Positions 18,252-28,048 of a DNA stretch of 64,000 nucleotides are shown piece by piece. The stretch comes from Colwellia sp. Arc7-D (lineage in GTDB: Bacteria; Pseudomonadota; Gammaproteobacteria; Enterobacterales; Alteromonadaceae). Each line of letters begins with the position of its first letter. Within the stretch, counting starts at the first letter, position 1. Below the pieces are notes generated by a model that saw only the letters and a list, made by a program, of their open reading frames with translations, did not search any database and had not been told where the DNA came from. The position numbers were made by a program, and so were the translations under genes. The stretch covers positions 3,596,001-3,660,000 of the forward strand of contig NZ_CP028924.1 in NCBI RefSeq assembly GCF_003061515.1, in the 5' to 3' direction.

Positions 18252-19340
18252 TTAAACGATACGATTCTTTAAAGCAGTTTCAAGCTTAGCACTCGCTGAG
18301 GCGATAAGCTGCTCAGTGGTTTCAAAATCAATGCAAGCATCAGTTACCGAAACACCATATTTAAGCTCATTAAATGGTAAATCTGAACTTTGATTACCTT
18401 CGTTAATATTACTCTCTAACATAATACCAATAATTGTTTTGTTGCCAGCACAAATTTGATCAAAAACATTATCCGCTACAATAGGTTGTCGGCGGTAATC
18501 TTTATTCGAATTTCCATGAGAACAATCGACGACTATACCAGGCTCTAAATCCTGCTTTGCAAGCTCAGCTTCACACAAGGCTACATTTTCAGCATCGTAA
18601 TTTGGTTTTTTTCCGCCACGTAAAATTACATGACCATCTGGGTTACCCGATGTTTTAATTAAAGCAACTTGTCCCAAACGATTTATGCCCATAAAACGAT
18701 GTGAAGATGCTGCAGACTGTAAAGCATTAATTGCAACACCTAAGCCGCCAGACGTACCATTTTTAAAGCCAATTGGCATTGATAGACCACTAGCCATCTC
18801 ACGATGAGTTTGTGATTCTGTGGTTCTAGCGCCAATTGCCGACCAGCTGAACAATTCAGCCAAGTATTGTGGGCTAATAGGATCTAGTGCTTCAGTTGCT
18901 AAAGGCAAGCCTAGCTCAGTAAGATAAATGAGTAACTCTCGGGCTTTTCGTAAACCGCTTTCTACGTCAAATGAGCCATCCATATGCGGATCATTAATCA
19001 GCCCTTTCCAACCAACAGTTGTACGTGGTTTTTCAAAGTACACGCGCATTACTATGTATAAACTGTCTTGATATTTATCGTGCAAGGCTTTTAATTTTCT
19101 TGCATAAGCTTTTGCACCATCTAAGTCATGAACAGAGCATGGACCAGAAATAACTAATAATCGATGATCTTTTTTGTGAATGATATTAGCAATAATATTT
19201 CGAGCGTTTTTAACGAAAACCCGTCCAGCTTCAGGTAAAGGTAATTCTTCTCGTAAAGCATTAGGAGTAATCAAGACGTCTTCGGCATTCACATGAATAT
19301 CGTTCAATCTGCTTTTAGGTATTTCGGTTACGTTTGACAT
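18252..19340 (-). CDS. aroF: 3-deoxy-7-phosphoheptulonate synthase (class I DAHP synthase)
   Basis: 362 residues from the ATG at 19340, preceded by CAGGAAAG; a TTG at 19364 is less likely. The class I DAHP synthase motifs include VISGPCSVHD, GARTTESQTHREMASGLSMP, KNGTSG and DCSHGNSNKDYRRQ. It condenses phosphoenolpyruvate and erythrose-4-phosphate to start the shikimate pathway. Coupling to tyrA and the TyrR-box-like site upstream point to the tyrosine-regulated AroF type. The isoenzyme name is inferred from context, not from the feedback-site residues. Confidence 0.93.
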   Translation of the reverse strand: MSNVTEIPKSRLNDIHVNAEDVLITPNALREELPLPEAGRVFVKNARNIIANIIHKKDHRLLVISGPCSVHDLDGAKAYARKLKALHDKYQDSLYIVMRVYFEKPRTTVGWKGLINDPHMDGSFDVESGLRKARELLIYLTELGLPLATEALDPISPQYLAELFSWSAIGARTTESQTHREMASGLSMPIGFKNGTSGGLGVAINALQSAASSHRFMGINRLGQVALIKTSGNPDGHVILRGGKKPNYDAENVALCEAELAKQDLEPGIVVDCSHGNSNKDYRRQPIVADNVFDQICAGNKTIIGIMLESNINEGNQSSDLPFNELKYGVSVTDACIDFETTEQLIASASAKLETALKNRIV

Positions 19341-19516
19341 GGTTCTTTCCTGAATATGTAGCAATAAATGTAAGTTGTTAAGTTGAATCGTTAAGTAAAA
19401 TTTTCGGTTAGCAGCTATTGCCTGCTAATAACTAGGCCGCATAAAAGCGACTAGATAAAGTATGGGAGGTAATAATATAGATCTTGCAGAATGTGCACTT
19501 TCCAAACCCTTTCAGC

Positions 19517-19534
19517 TGTAAATTTAAGTTTACT
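19517..19534. promoter_or_regulatory. TyrR-box-like operator upstream of aroF-tyrA
   Basis: TGTAAA-N6-TTTACT matches the TyrR consensus TGTAAA-N6-TTTACA at 11 of 12 positions and lies about 180 bp upstream of the aroF start. Repression by TyrR with tyrosine is therefore likely. TyrR itself is not in the window. Confidence 0.6.
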
Positions 19535-19598
19535 TAATTCGTACCGTTTATATTACACTATAATTTATCTGGGTACAGCCCTATTGTTAAATATAGAA

Positions 19599-19625
19599 CA
19601 AAAAAAAGCGCCTCTCGGCGCTTTT
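19599..19625 (-). terminator. Intrinsic terminator of acs
   Basis: AAAAGCGCC (19604-19612), loop TCTC, GGCGCTTTT (19617-19625). The T run on the minus strand comes from the A run at 19599-19607. Confidence 0.85.
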
Positions 19626-19645
19626 ATCTCAAATAAGATTAGTGG

Positions 19646-21589
19646 CTAGCTATGTACAATGCGATTATTGACCAAGTGCTCCACTACTGCAGGATCTGCC
19701 AAGGTTGAAGTATCCCCTAAAGTATCAAGATCGTTTTCGGCAATTTTACGCAAAATTCGTCGCATAATTTTTCCTGAACGTGTTTTAGGTAATCCCGGTG
19801 CATATTGAATGTAATCCGGTTTAGCAAAGCGACCTAATTCTTTAGCTACAAATTCTGTCAATTCTTTTAATAACTCTTCAGACTCTGTCGCGTTATTCAT
19901 TAAGGTGACATAAGCGTAAACGCCTTGTCCCTTAATTTCGTGCGGATAACCTACTACCGCAGCTTCAGCAACAGCAGGGTGCAGCACTAATGCACTTTCA
20001 ATTTCAGCCGTACCTAATCGATGACCAGAAACGTTTAAAACATCATCAACACGCCCGGTGATCCAATAAAAGCCGTCTTCATCTCTTCTTGCACCATCAC
20101 CAGTAAAGTAATTTCCAGGATATTGGCTTAAGTATGTTTGATAGAAACGCTCATGATCGCCATAAACACTACGTAATTGCCCCGGCCAACTTCCGGTTAC
20201 CATTAATAAACCTTGGTTAGCACCTTCCAAGGTATTGCCGTCTTTATCAAATAATGCCGGTTTAACACCAAAAAATGGTTTGCCTGCAGCACCTGGTTTC
20301 ATATCAACCGCACCTGGCAGTGATGTAATTAAAATGCCGCCAGTTTCTGTTTGCCACCACGTATCAACAATAGGACAATTATTTTTACCGACGACTTCAT
20401 AATACCAATGCCATGCTTCAGGGTTAATTGGTTCGCCAACAGTGCCCAGTAAACGTAACGATGACAAATCTGCTTTCTCAACAAAGCTATCACCAACACT
20501 CATCAGTGCACGAATAGCTGTTGGGGCGGTATAAAATATATTAACTTGATGTTTATCACACACTTGCCAAAATCGGCCAGCATCAGGGTAAGTAGGTACA
20601 CCTTCGAATACTAAGGTTGTCGCGCCATTAGCTAATGGTCCGTAAAAAATATAAGAATGACCAGTTATCCAACCTGCATCTGCCGTACACCAATATATTT
20701 CACCTTCTTTGTAGTCGAAAACATATTTATGAGTCATTGCGGCATAAAGTAAATAACCACCACAAGTATGCAAAACACCTTTAGGTGTCCCTGTTGAACC
20801 TGAGGTATATAAGATGAACAGCGGATCTTCAGCATCCATGATTTCGGGTTCACATGCTGCTGGTAGCTTGGCGACTTCTTCTTGATAATTGACATCAATT
20901 TTGTTGTTCCAAGCCACGTCTCCGCCAGTGCGCTGTACTACAATCACGGAATGAACATTTGGACAGTCGGCAACGGCCGCATCAACATTTACTTTCAACG
21001 GAATAACACGACCACCACGGAGGCTTTCATCCGAAGTAACAACAACCTTACAGTCAGCATCGATAATACGAGAACGAATAGCTTCAGTTGAAAAACCACC
21101 AAATACCACAGAATGAACGGCACCTATGCGCGCACAGGCTAACATGGCATAACCAATTTCGGGGATCATCGGCATATATATACACACACGATCACCTTTT
21201 TTCACGCCGCGTGCTTTTAGTAAATTAGCAAAGCGACACACATGATCATGCAATTCTTGATAAGTTATTTTTTTATCTTCACTCGGGTCGTCGCCTTCCC
21301 AAATAATGGCAGTTTCGTCAGCTTTACTGACTAAGTGTCGGTCAATACAGTTATAGCTAACATTTAATTTACCACCAGAAAACCATTTAATATCCGCAGT
21401 TTTCAAGTCTACATCTGACACACTGTCCCAAGGTTTATACCAATCAAGAAACTCTTCAGCTTGTTCTGCCCAAAAAACATCAGGCTGTTCAATTGACTGC
21501 TTATACATTACATCGTATTTTTCTGCATCAATGTAAGTATGGGCTTTTGCCTGTGCTAATACTGGATAATGGCTTTTAAGTTTTTGCAT
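19646..21589 (-). CDS. acs: Acetyl-coenzyme A synthetase
   Basis: 647 residues, the normal Acs length. The AMP-forming ligase motif [11 protein letters not shown], the acetate-pocket region [10 protein letters not shown], the [18 protein letters not shown] hinge and the C-terminal [12 protein letters not shown] are present; the lysine in the last motif is the site that reversible acetylation inactivates in this family. It activates acetate to acetyl-CoA in the cytoplasm. It is monocistronic with its own terminator. The upstream region contains inverted repeats (see findings). Confidence 0.97.
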   Translation of the reverse strand: MQKLKSHYPVLAQAKAHTYIDAEKYDVMYKQSIEQPDVFWAEQAEEFLDWYKPWDSVSDVDLKTADIKWFSGGKLNVSYNCIDRHLVSKADETAIIWEGDDPSEDKKITYQELHDHVCRFANLLKARGVKKGDRVCIYMPMIPEIGYAMLACARIGAVHSVVFGGFSTEAIRSRIIDADCKVVVTSDESLRGGRVIPLKVNVDAAVADCPNVHSVIVVQRTGGDVAWNNKIDVNYQEEVAKLPAACEPEIMDAEDPLFILYTSGSTGTPKGVLHTCGGYLLYAAMTHKYVFDYKEGEIYWCTADAGWITGHSYIFYGPLANGATTLVFEGVPTYPDAGRFWQVCDKHQVNIFYTAPTAIRALMSVGDSFVEKADLSSLRLLGTVGEPINPEAWHWYYEVVGKNNCPIVDTWWQTETGGILITSLPGAVDMKPGAAGKPFFGVKPALFDKDGNTLEGANQGLLMVTGSWPGQLRSVYGDHERFYQTYLSQYPGNYFTGDGARRDEDGFYWITGRVDDVLNVSGHRLGTAEIESALVLHPAVAEAAVVGYPHEIKGQGVYAYVTLMNNATESEELLKELTEFVAKELGRFAKPDYIQYAPGLPKTRSGKIMRRILRKIAENDLDTLGDTSTLADPAVVEHLVNNRIVHS

Positions 21590-21655
21590 TATTAATCCTT
21601 TTGAACTAAATATCTGATGACTTGCTGACAGATAAAACTAGAGTTGCTATCAACT

Positions 21656-21677
21656 GACTGTCAGGTCTCTTACAGTC
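21656..21677. promoter_or_regulatory. Inverted repeat upstream of acs
   Basis: GACTGT (21656-21661) and ACAGTC (21672-21677) separated by 10 bp, 67 bp before the acs start. Symmetric and well placed for an operator, but I cannot assign a regulator. Confidence 0.35.
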
Positions 21678-21866
21678 ATAATAACGTAAGTTTATGCGTC
21701 AGAATACCCTACTAAAGTCTGATATTGTTGAGTTTTCTATCAGATATTTTTAACAGACTAAAGAATATAGAAATTGCAATGGTAGGAATAGAGGGACTGA
21801 AAAATAGAGGTTAAATTATAGTTAAGGCCTCAGTATTCATATTAAGACCTTAACTCTTTTATAGAT

Positions 21867-22628
21867 TTATCGTTTAGAACGTCGAAAAACTAATATAGAT
21901 AGCATCATGGAAAACATTCCAAATGTAGCCGGTTCAGAAACAGGTATGGCAGGAAAATCAACATTGGCAGCACGTATGCCTAGCACGTCGAAATTATTCT
22001 CAGCTTGCGCTAAACGATATGTAAAAAACGATTCATATCTATTACCAATGGGTTTACCTCTGAAATCACCTAAGGAAGCTACACCAACTCTTTCATTTTT
22101 GTAAGCCATAAATTGACTAGTTTCACCTTTAATACCAGTATCAACATAGCCTCTAACACCATAAAATTTAACATCATCTTTTTGTGTACCGATACTCAAA
22201 GTTTCGCCTAATATTGTTAGGTCTTCAACAAGATCATTAAACGCTGAAGTTTGAGGGCTATAATAGTAATAAGCTAGGTATGACGGATCTGATACCGATT
22301 TAGGCGTTATATGAACAGGAGTTGCTGTACCGTATTCATCATTAACTTCATCCGTGAGTGTAAACTGCGCAAATAAATCGACGACATGTTGAGTGTCAGC
22401 AAACTCCCACCCTTCTGTAGTGCGAGCTAAAACCTCTTGGTATTTCTCAAAACTTAATGTTCTCGTATACGTTAAATCAAGCCATTCGTAGCCACTAACA
22501 TCATCATAAGTAATTCCACCATCACCTTTCTCAATGTAATCACGTTGTATAATCGATGCGGAAGATGACCAAGAAGATATCAATAGAGTTGTAATAAGGA
22601 TGTTTTTAAATAATTGCAAACTGCGCAT
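21867..22628 (-). CDS. PEP-CTERM sorting domain protein
   Basis: 253 residues. The N-terminal signal peptide (about 1-24) is followed by a secreted domain containing SGYEWLDLTYTRTLSF, typical of a group of PEP-CTERM proteins of unknown function. The C-terminus is VSEPATFGMFSMMLSILVFRRSKR: the S-E-P motif, a hydrophobic helix, then basic residues. In this system an exosortase (EpsH/XrtA family) recognises the tail and attaches or releases the protein at the cell surface, often with exopolysaccharide. No exosortase gene is in the window. Confidence 0.8.
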   Translation of the reverse strand: MRSLQLFKNILITTLLISSWSSSASIIQRDYIEKGDGGITYDDVSGYEWLDLTYTRTLSFEKYQEVLARTTEGWEFADTQHVVDLFAQFTLTDEVNDEYGTATPVHITPKSVSDPSYLAYYYYSPQTSAFNDLVEDLTILGETLSIGTQKDDVKFYGVRGYVDTGIKGETSQFMAYKNERVGVASLGDFRGKPIGNRYESFFTYRLAQAENNFDVLGIRAANVDFPAIPVSEPATFGMFSMMLSILVFRRSKR

Positions 22629-22850
22629 TAATGGATTTCCTAAGTTATTATTTTAAGTTATTTTTAGAAAAAATTAATCCATTAACATTTCGGTTACAAA
22701 CTTACACATATTTAGTTACACTTGCAATTATTATTCTATTTTTTATAAGTAAAAGTCATAAGTTACATTGATTTACCATCTGGTAAAACCAGAGGTACTA
22801 GTGTTTATTTATTGTCAGATAAGTCACTGTTATCAAAAAAAAGTCACAAA

Positions 22851-22881
22851 AAAACCTGTTTGGTTTCCCAAACAGGTTTTT
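22851..22881 (-). terminator. Strong terminator of the rpsP-rimM-trmD-rplS operon
   Basis: A 13-bp stem AAAACCTGTTTGG (22851-22863) with CCAAACAGGTTTT (22868-22880) and a 4-nt loop. The A run upstream gives a T run on the minus strand, and the T's at 22877-22881 could also stop plus-strand transcripts. Confidence 0.85.
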
Positions 22882-22936
22882 CTCATCATCTTTCTTTACT
22901 AAAAAATTAGCAGATATTGCTCTAATAAAAGAGGAA

Positions 22937-23290
22937 TTATCTTTTGCCCAATTTCTCTTTGATACGTGCAGATTTACCTGAACGCTCACGAAGATAGTAA
23001 AGCTTAGCTTGACGTACATCACCGCGACGTTTGATTTCAATTGAATCAACGATTGGGCTATGTGTCTGGAATACACGCTCTACACCAACACCGTTCGAGA
23101 TTTTACGAACAGTGAATGCAGAATTGATGCCGCGGTTTTTAATAGCAATTACAACACCTTCAAATGCTTGAAGACGTGATTTATCACCTTCTGTAACTTT
23201 TACTTGTACAACAACAGTATCGCCCGGGCAATATGCTGGTACATCTTTTTTCATTTGCTCAGCTTCAAGCTGCTTAATAATATTACTCAT
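22937..23290 (-). CDS. rplS: 50S ribosomal protein L19
   Basis: 117 residues, the family length. Typical features are [27 protein letters not shown], the segment [21 protein letters not shown] and the basic end [16 protein letters not shown]19 sits at the 30S-50S interface. It is the last gene of the conserved rpsP-rimM-trmD-rplS operon. Confidence 0.98.
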   Translation of the reverse strand: MSNIIKQLEAEQMKKDVPAYCPGDTVVVQVKVTEGDKSRLQAFEGVVIAIKNRGINSAFTVRKISNGVGVERVFQTHSPIVDSIEIKRRGDVRQAKLYYLRERSGKSARIKEKLGKR

Positions 23291-23302
23291 AATACCTTCT
23301 TC

Positions 23303-24154
23303 CTAGGTTTCACAGTCATCAGTAGCATTATTGTTATCAGCTTTTATAGCTGTTAACATTTTTTGCTGCTCTGCTGTCAGAGCTAGGTTAGTTAAAAGTT
23401 CTGGTCTTCTAGTCCACGTTCTTTCTAAAGACTGATATTGGCGCCATTGCCTAATATGTTCGTGATTACCACTTAATAACACTTTGGGAACAGACTTTGC
23501 CTCGTTATCCGAAACGTCCATAACCTCTGGCCTAGTGTAATGTGGACAATCCAATAAACCGTCAGAAAATGAATCCTGCTCAGCTGATTGTTGATGTCCT
23601 AATACTCCGGGCACAAAGCGTGCTACGGCATCAATTACGTTCATAGCAGGTAATTCCCCACCACTTAATACGTAATCTCCAACCGACCATTCTTCGTCAA
23701 TTTCTGACTCAATTAGTCGCTCGTCTATGCCTTCATAACGTCCTGCTATAAATATCAGTCGGTCATGCTGTGCTAATTCGCGTACACCAGCTTGGTCCAA
23801 TTTCCGTCCTTGCGGCGACAAATAAATAACCTTCGCTTTACCCTTTGCTTTAATAAGTTCAGGGCTGCTATCTTCGTCTGCAGCTTTTCTTGCAGCTTGA
23901 ATAGCATCACGTAATGGTTGCACCATCATAAGCATCCCTGGTCCGCCGCCGTAAGGTCGGTCGTCCACAGTACGATGTTTATCATGTGTAAACTCTCTTG
24001 GGTTCCACGTGTGAAACTCAATTAAGCCATTACGAATCGCTCGGCCTGTCACCCCATACTCAGTAATTGCGTCAAACATCTCAGGAAAAAGGCTTATCAC
24101 CCCAATCCAGATTTTCTTATTGCTAAGCTTGTTTGTTGATACACTATTACTCAA
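23303..24154 (-). CDS. trmD: tRNA (guanine-37-N1)-methyltransferase
   Basis: About 283 residues from a TTG at 24154, which begins two bases after the rimM stop; an in-frame TTG at 24181 would overlap rimM. TrmD motifs: [42 protein letters not shown] and [13 protein letters not shown], which form the trefoil-knot SAM site, and the SPQGRKLDQ segment. It methylates G37 next to the anticodon and prevents frameshifting. The N-terminus carries about 18 extra residues compared with E. coli TrmD, which starts at WIG. The true start codon is uncertain. Confidence 0.96.
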   Translation of the reverse strand: MSNSVSTNKLSNKKIWIGVISLFPEMFDAITEYGVTGRAIRNGLIEFHTWNPREFTHDKHRTVDDRPYGGGPGMLMMVQPLRDAIQAARKAADEDSSPELIKAKGKAKVIYLSPQGRKLDQAGVRELAQHDRLIFIAGRYEGIDERLIESEIDEEWSVGDYVLSGGELPAMNVIDAVARFVPGVLGHQQSAEQDSFSDGLLDCPHYTRPEVMDVSDNEAKSVPKVLLSGNHEHIRQWRQYQSLERTWTRRPELLTNLALTAEQQKMLTAIKADNNNATDDCET

Positions 24155-24155
24155 G

Positions 24156-24686
24156 TTAGAAACCTGGGTCCCAGTCAACACAAATTTGTTTATCTTCAGC
24201 GCTGATCGAAAGTATAACTTGGTCCATTAAGTAAGGGATTAACCTTTCTTTCTTCCCAAAGCCATCTTTCAGATTAGCTTTAACAACCAGTACGTCGTTA
24301 GCGCCTGTTTCCATTATGTCGGAAACATGACCAAGGTCGTAGCCTTTGTCAGTAACTACTGCCATGCCGATTAGATCACGCCAATAAAACTCACCCTCGG
24401 GTAAGTCTGATAACGCATCTTCGCTAACAAATATTTCTGATCCAACTAGCTTTTGGGCTATATCACGATCATCAATACCTGCAACTTTAACAACAAGACC
24501 ATTGTTATGTTTGCGCCAATCGGTAATTTCTACTGATTGAACTTTATTTCCTAATTTTAAAGACCAAGGAAAATAGTCTAGTATGGCTTCTTGGTCATCT
24601 GTGAATGAATGAATTTTCAACCAACCTTTGATACCGTAGACTGCGCCTACTTTACCTAAAGTGACATCTTTACCTATTACTTCCAC
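24156..24686 (-). CDS. rimM: Ribosome maturation factor RimM
   Basis: 176 residues. The N-terminal RimM domain opens [21 protein letters not shown], and the C-terminal PRC-barrel contains [21 protein letters not shown] and ends [15 protein letters not shown]...VDWDPGF. It assists late 30S head assembly and binds S19. It lies between rpsP and trmD, as in most gammaproteobacteria. Confidence 0.97.
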   Translation of the reverse strand: MEVIGKDVTLGKVGAVYGIKGWLKIHSFTDDQEAILDYFPWSLKLGNKVQSVEITDWRKHNNGLVVKVAGIDDRDIAQKLVGSEIFVSEDALSDLPEGEFYWRDLIGMAVVTDKGYDLGHVSDIMETGANDVLVVKANLKDGFGKKERLIPYLMDQVILSISAEDKQICVDWDPGF

Positions 24687-24715
24687 AACAAACTCCTAAA
24701 ACCTACCAAAGTTAA

Positions 24716-24964
24716 TTAAGCTGCTTTTTGAGCATCTTTAACTAATTTGGCCACACGATCAGATACAGTTGCACCTTGACCAACCCAATGGTTGACACGG
24801 TCTAGGTCTAAACGTAATTTTTCCGCTTGACCTTGCGCTGTAGGGTTGAAGAAACCAACTTTCTCGATGAATCGACCATCGCGAGAGTTACGGCTATCTG
24901 CAACAACAACCTGATAGAATGGACGCTTCTTTGCGCCGCCACGAGCTAAACGAATGGTAACCAT
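24716..24964 (-). CDS. rpsP: 30S ribosomal protein S16
   Basis: 82 residues beginning [25 protein letters not shown], the S16 signature, with [14 protein letters not shown] following. It is the first gene of the operon; the roughly 245 bp to the divergent transporter gene should contain its promoter. Confidence 0.98.
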   Translation of the reverse strand: MVTIRLARGGAKKRPFYQVVVADSRNSRDGRFIEKVGFFNPTAQGQAEKLRLDLDRVNHWVGQGATVSDRVAKLVKDAQKAA

Positions 24965-25209
24965 ATCGTCCTCTATATAATTTAAGTGTTAAAACGAATT
25001 TTCCAGACATTTCCATCGCCTCAGCGACAGAAAAGCTCGCGTATTTTACGCTTTTCTGCTGACAAAGCAACCTAAAGCGAGTATTAGATGAATTATTTCG
25101 CAAATTAGTACCGTAACAATCAATATAACTATATAGTTCAACACCCACACTTTAGTAACTAAGCGCACATCATTTGCGCTGTAATTTGTCTTTTCTGACT
25201 GGATAAACG

Positions 25210-26190
25210 ATGACTCAACTCGTAAATAATAGTGCAAAAGGATTAACGCTAGCCATGATCACGGCAATTATGTGGGGAATTTTACCGCTGGCGCTAAAAT
25301 CTGTTTTGTTACTGATGGATGCTTATACCATTACTTGGTATCGTTTTGTGTTCGCCGCCTTTTTCGTCACCTTATTGTTATGTGCCAAAAATAAGATCCC
25401 CAGCTCAGCGCTAAAAAGTGTTAGTAGAATGAAACAACTGTTATTTGCAGCCATACTGCTGAGCTTAAACTACATTTTATATCTGATTTCATTGCATTAT
25501 ATACCAGCAGAAACCGCACAAATGCTAATTCAAATGGCCCCTTTCTTCATGTTACTTGGCAGTGTTGTTGTCTTGAAAGAACATTTTAGCCGTGGCCAAA
25601 TGGTGGGTTCTTTGGTGCTTATTTCCGGTCTGGTGCTGTTTTTTAATCAGCAGTTTATTAATCATACGGGCCTTGATAATAGTGACTTTTTATTTGGCTT
25701 TATGATCATGTTTGGCGCGGCAGTCACTTGGGCTGCTTATGCAATCATTCAAAAGCAGATGTTGGGATATTACAGCTCAAACCAAATTATGTGGTGCATT
25801 TACTTATTAAGCTCAGTGTTCTTTTTACCGTTAGCCAGTCCTTCACAAATAACGTCATTAGATAATACGGCTTTGCTCTTGTTATTATTTTGCTGCGCAA
25901 ACACGTTAATAGCCTATGGCACTTTTGCTAAGTCATTAGAATATTTGCCAACGGCAAAAGTCAGCGCGACTTTAGCCATAACACCACTACTGACTGTTGT
26001 TTTTGCTTCTATCGCAGAGCAAGTTTGGCCAAACACTTTCCAAGCACAGCATCTAAATATACTCGCTTATATTGGCGCGGGTTTGGTTGTTTGTGGCTCA
26101 ATGTTAACCGCACTTGGTGACAGAATACTGAATAGAAAAAATATAAACATGGTGAAACACTATTTAGGGTTTAAAAATAATTGCGTTTAG
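25210..26190 (+). CDS. EamA/DMT family transporter
   Basis: 326 residues with about ten membrane helices arranged as two EamA repeats (roughly 10-145 and 155-300). The opening AMITAIMWGILPLALKSVL and the LEYLPTAKVSATLAITPLLTVVFA segment in repeat 2 are typical of the drug/metabolite exporter superfamily. It probably exports an amino acid or metabolite, but the substrate cannot be read from sequence. It is divergent from rpsP. Confidence 0.85.
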   Translation: MTQLVNNSAKGLTLAMITAIMWGILPLALKSVLLLMDAYTITWYRFVFAAFFVTLLLCAKNKIPSSALKSVSRMKQLLFAAILLSLNYILYLISLHYIPAETAQMLIQMAPFFMLLGSVVVLKEHFSRGQMVGSLVLISGLVLFFNQQFINHTGLDNSDFLFGFMIMFGAAVTWAAYAIIQKQMLGYYSSNQIMWCIYLLSSVFFLPLASPSQITSLDNTALLLLLFCCANTLIAYGTFAKSLEYLPTAKVSATLAITPLLTVVFASIAEQVWPNTFQAQHLNILAYIGAGLVVCGSMLTALGDRILNRKNINMVKHYLGFKNNCV

Positions 26191-26264
26191 ATCAGCTATT
26201 ATTTAGGTATGCACTGAAACCGATAAACATGCATTCAAATAATTAAATTAAACCGACAGAATGT

Positions 26265-26292
26265 AAAAAGGTAGCTATTAGCTACCTTTTTT
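26265..26292. terminator. Bidirectional terminator between the EamA gene and ffh
   Basis: AAAAAGGTAGC (26265-26275), loop TATTA, GCTACCTTTTT (26281-26291). The A run and T run on either side serve both convergent genes. Confidence 0.85.
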
Positions 26293-26319
26293 ATGTTAAA
26301 AAAATCAATGGCGATTAAA

Positions 26320-27702
26320 TTAACGGCCAAACATACCACCGCCCATTCCGCCACCTGGTGGCATCATGCCCTTCATTGAGCGCATCATTTTTTGCATGCC
26401 GCCTTTACCTGACATTTTTTTCATCATTTTTTGCATTTGAGTAAATTGTTTCAATAACTTATTTACATCTTGTATTTGCGTGCCTGAACCTGCAGCAATA
26501 CGACGTTTACGTGAGCCTTTGATCAGTTCAGGACGTTGACGTTCAGCTTTGGTCATAGAATTAATCATCGCTTCCATGCGGATAGTGACTTTATCATCCA
26601 TTTGCCCTTTTACTTGTTCTGACATATTACCCATACCAGGTAACTTATCCATTAAACCCATCATGCCGCCCATACTTTTCATTTGTACGAGTTGGTCACG
26701 AAAGTCTTCTAAATCAAAACCTTTACCACTCTTAACTTTTTTAGCTAGCTTTTCGGCTTGCTTACGATCAACTTTTTGTTCTACTTCTTCAATTAAAGAC
26801 AGTACATCACCCATCCCTAATATGCGTGAAGCTATTCTGTCTGGATGAAAAGGCTCTAGGGCTTCAATTTTCTCACCAACACCCATAAACTTGATTGGCT
26901 TGCCAGTAATATGGCGAATAGATAATGCTGCGCCACCGCGAGCATCACCATCAGTTTTGGTTAAGATAATACCCGTTAATGGTAAGGCATCATTAAATGC
27001 TTTAGCAGTATTGGCAGCATCTTGTCCTGTCATGGCGTCAACCGTGAAAAGGGTTTCGATTGGGTTAATAGCGGCATGTAATTGCTGAATTTCAGCCATC
27101 ATTTCGCCGTCAATGTGCAAACGACCGGCGGTATCCACAATTACCACATCAAAAAAGTTTTTCTTTGCGTGGTCAATTGCAGCATTGGCAATATCAATGG
27201 GCTTTTGCTTAATATCACTTGGAAAGAAACCCACATTAATTTCAGTGGCCAACATTTCAAGTTGTTTTATTGCTGCTGGACGATAAACGTCAGCACTAAC
27301 GACTAATACTTTTTTCTTTTCACGCACGGTTAAAAATTTAGCTAGTTTAGCAACAGAGGTAGTTTTACCCGCCCCTTGTAAACCCGCCATCAAGACAACA
27401 GCTGGTGGTGCAGTTTTTAAGTTAAGGGCTTCATTCACTTCACCCATTGCCGATTCAAGTTCTTTTTGAACTATTTTTACGAAAACTTGCCCTGGCGTTA
27501 AACTTTTAGAAACATCTTGCCCTACAGCACTCTCTTTGACTTTAGCAACAAACTCGCGAATAACCGGTAAGGCGACATCAGCTTCTAGCAATGCCATTCG
27601 CACTTCACGTAAAGTGTCTTTTATATTGTCGTCAGTTAGACGACCACGGCCACTGATATTTTTTAGTGATTTCGTTAAACGATCGGAAAGATTCTCAAAC
27701 AT
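26320..27702 (-). CDS. ffh: Signal recognition particle protein Ffh
   Basis: 460 residues. The N-terminal four-helix N domain is followed by the SRP GTPase G domain with GLQGAGKTTSVAKLA (P loop), DTAGRLHID and TKTDGDARGGAALS. The methionine-rich M domain (about 300-460) ends GMMPPGGGMGGGMFGR and binds 4.5S RNA and signal sequences. It directs inner-membrane proteins to the SecYEG translocon via FtsY. It is monocistronic here. Confidence 0.98.
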   Translation of the reverse strand: MFENLSDRLTKSLKNISGRGRLTDDNIKDTLREVRMALLEADVALPVIREFVAKVKESAVGQDVSKSLTPGQVFVKIVQKELESAMGEVNEALNLKTAPPAVVLMAGLQGAGKTTSVAKLAKFLTVREKKKVLVVSADVYRPAAIKQLEMLATEINVGFFPSDIKQKPIDIANAAIDHAKKNFFDVVIVDTAGRLHIDGEMMAEIQQLHAAINPIETLFTVDAMTGQDAANTAKAFNDALPLTGIILTKTDGDARGGAALSIRHITGKPIKFMGVGEKIEALEPFHPDRIASRILGMGDVLSLIEEVEQKVDRKQAEKLAKKVKSGKGFDLEDFRDQLVQMKSMGGMMGLMDKLPGMGNMSEQVKGQMDDKVTIRMEAMINSMTKAERQRPELIKGSRKRRIAAGSGTQIQDVNKLLKQFTQMQKMMKKMSGKGGMQKMMRSMKGMMPPGGGMGGGMFGR

Positions 27703-28048
27703 AAAGGACTCAAATATTAACTTTGCGCAAAAAATTAGCTCTATTATACCCGTACAATTAATTAGCGAAAGTAGAAGTTATGCTTTTAAAGTAATCACTA
27801 AGCTATAAAGAAAGTATAAAACAGATATATCGGTTAATATCACTGCAAAATTTTATGATAAACTGCTGATATTCCGGCTACCTATTATGGGTTCGGTGAA
27901 CACATATCACCTGTTCTACTTAACGATTACACAACGACTTAAACTGTTGATATAAAATAAACAATAGTTATGGTGTCTGATAGCTATTCTGCTAGAATCG
28001 CTATGTAAACTAGCGGATAAACAGTTTTTCATTTTTTCGGAGCATTTT
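27703..28048. other. Divergent intergenic region between ffh and ypjD
   Basis: About 346 bp that must hold both promoters. It is AT-rich. I see no gene, repeat or recognisable operator. TTCGGAGCA about 10 bp before 28049 is the ypjD ribosome site. Confidence 0.5.
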
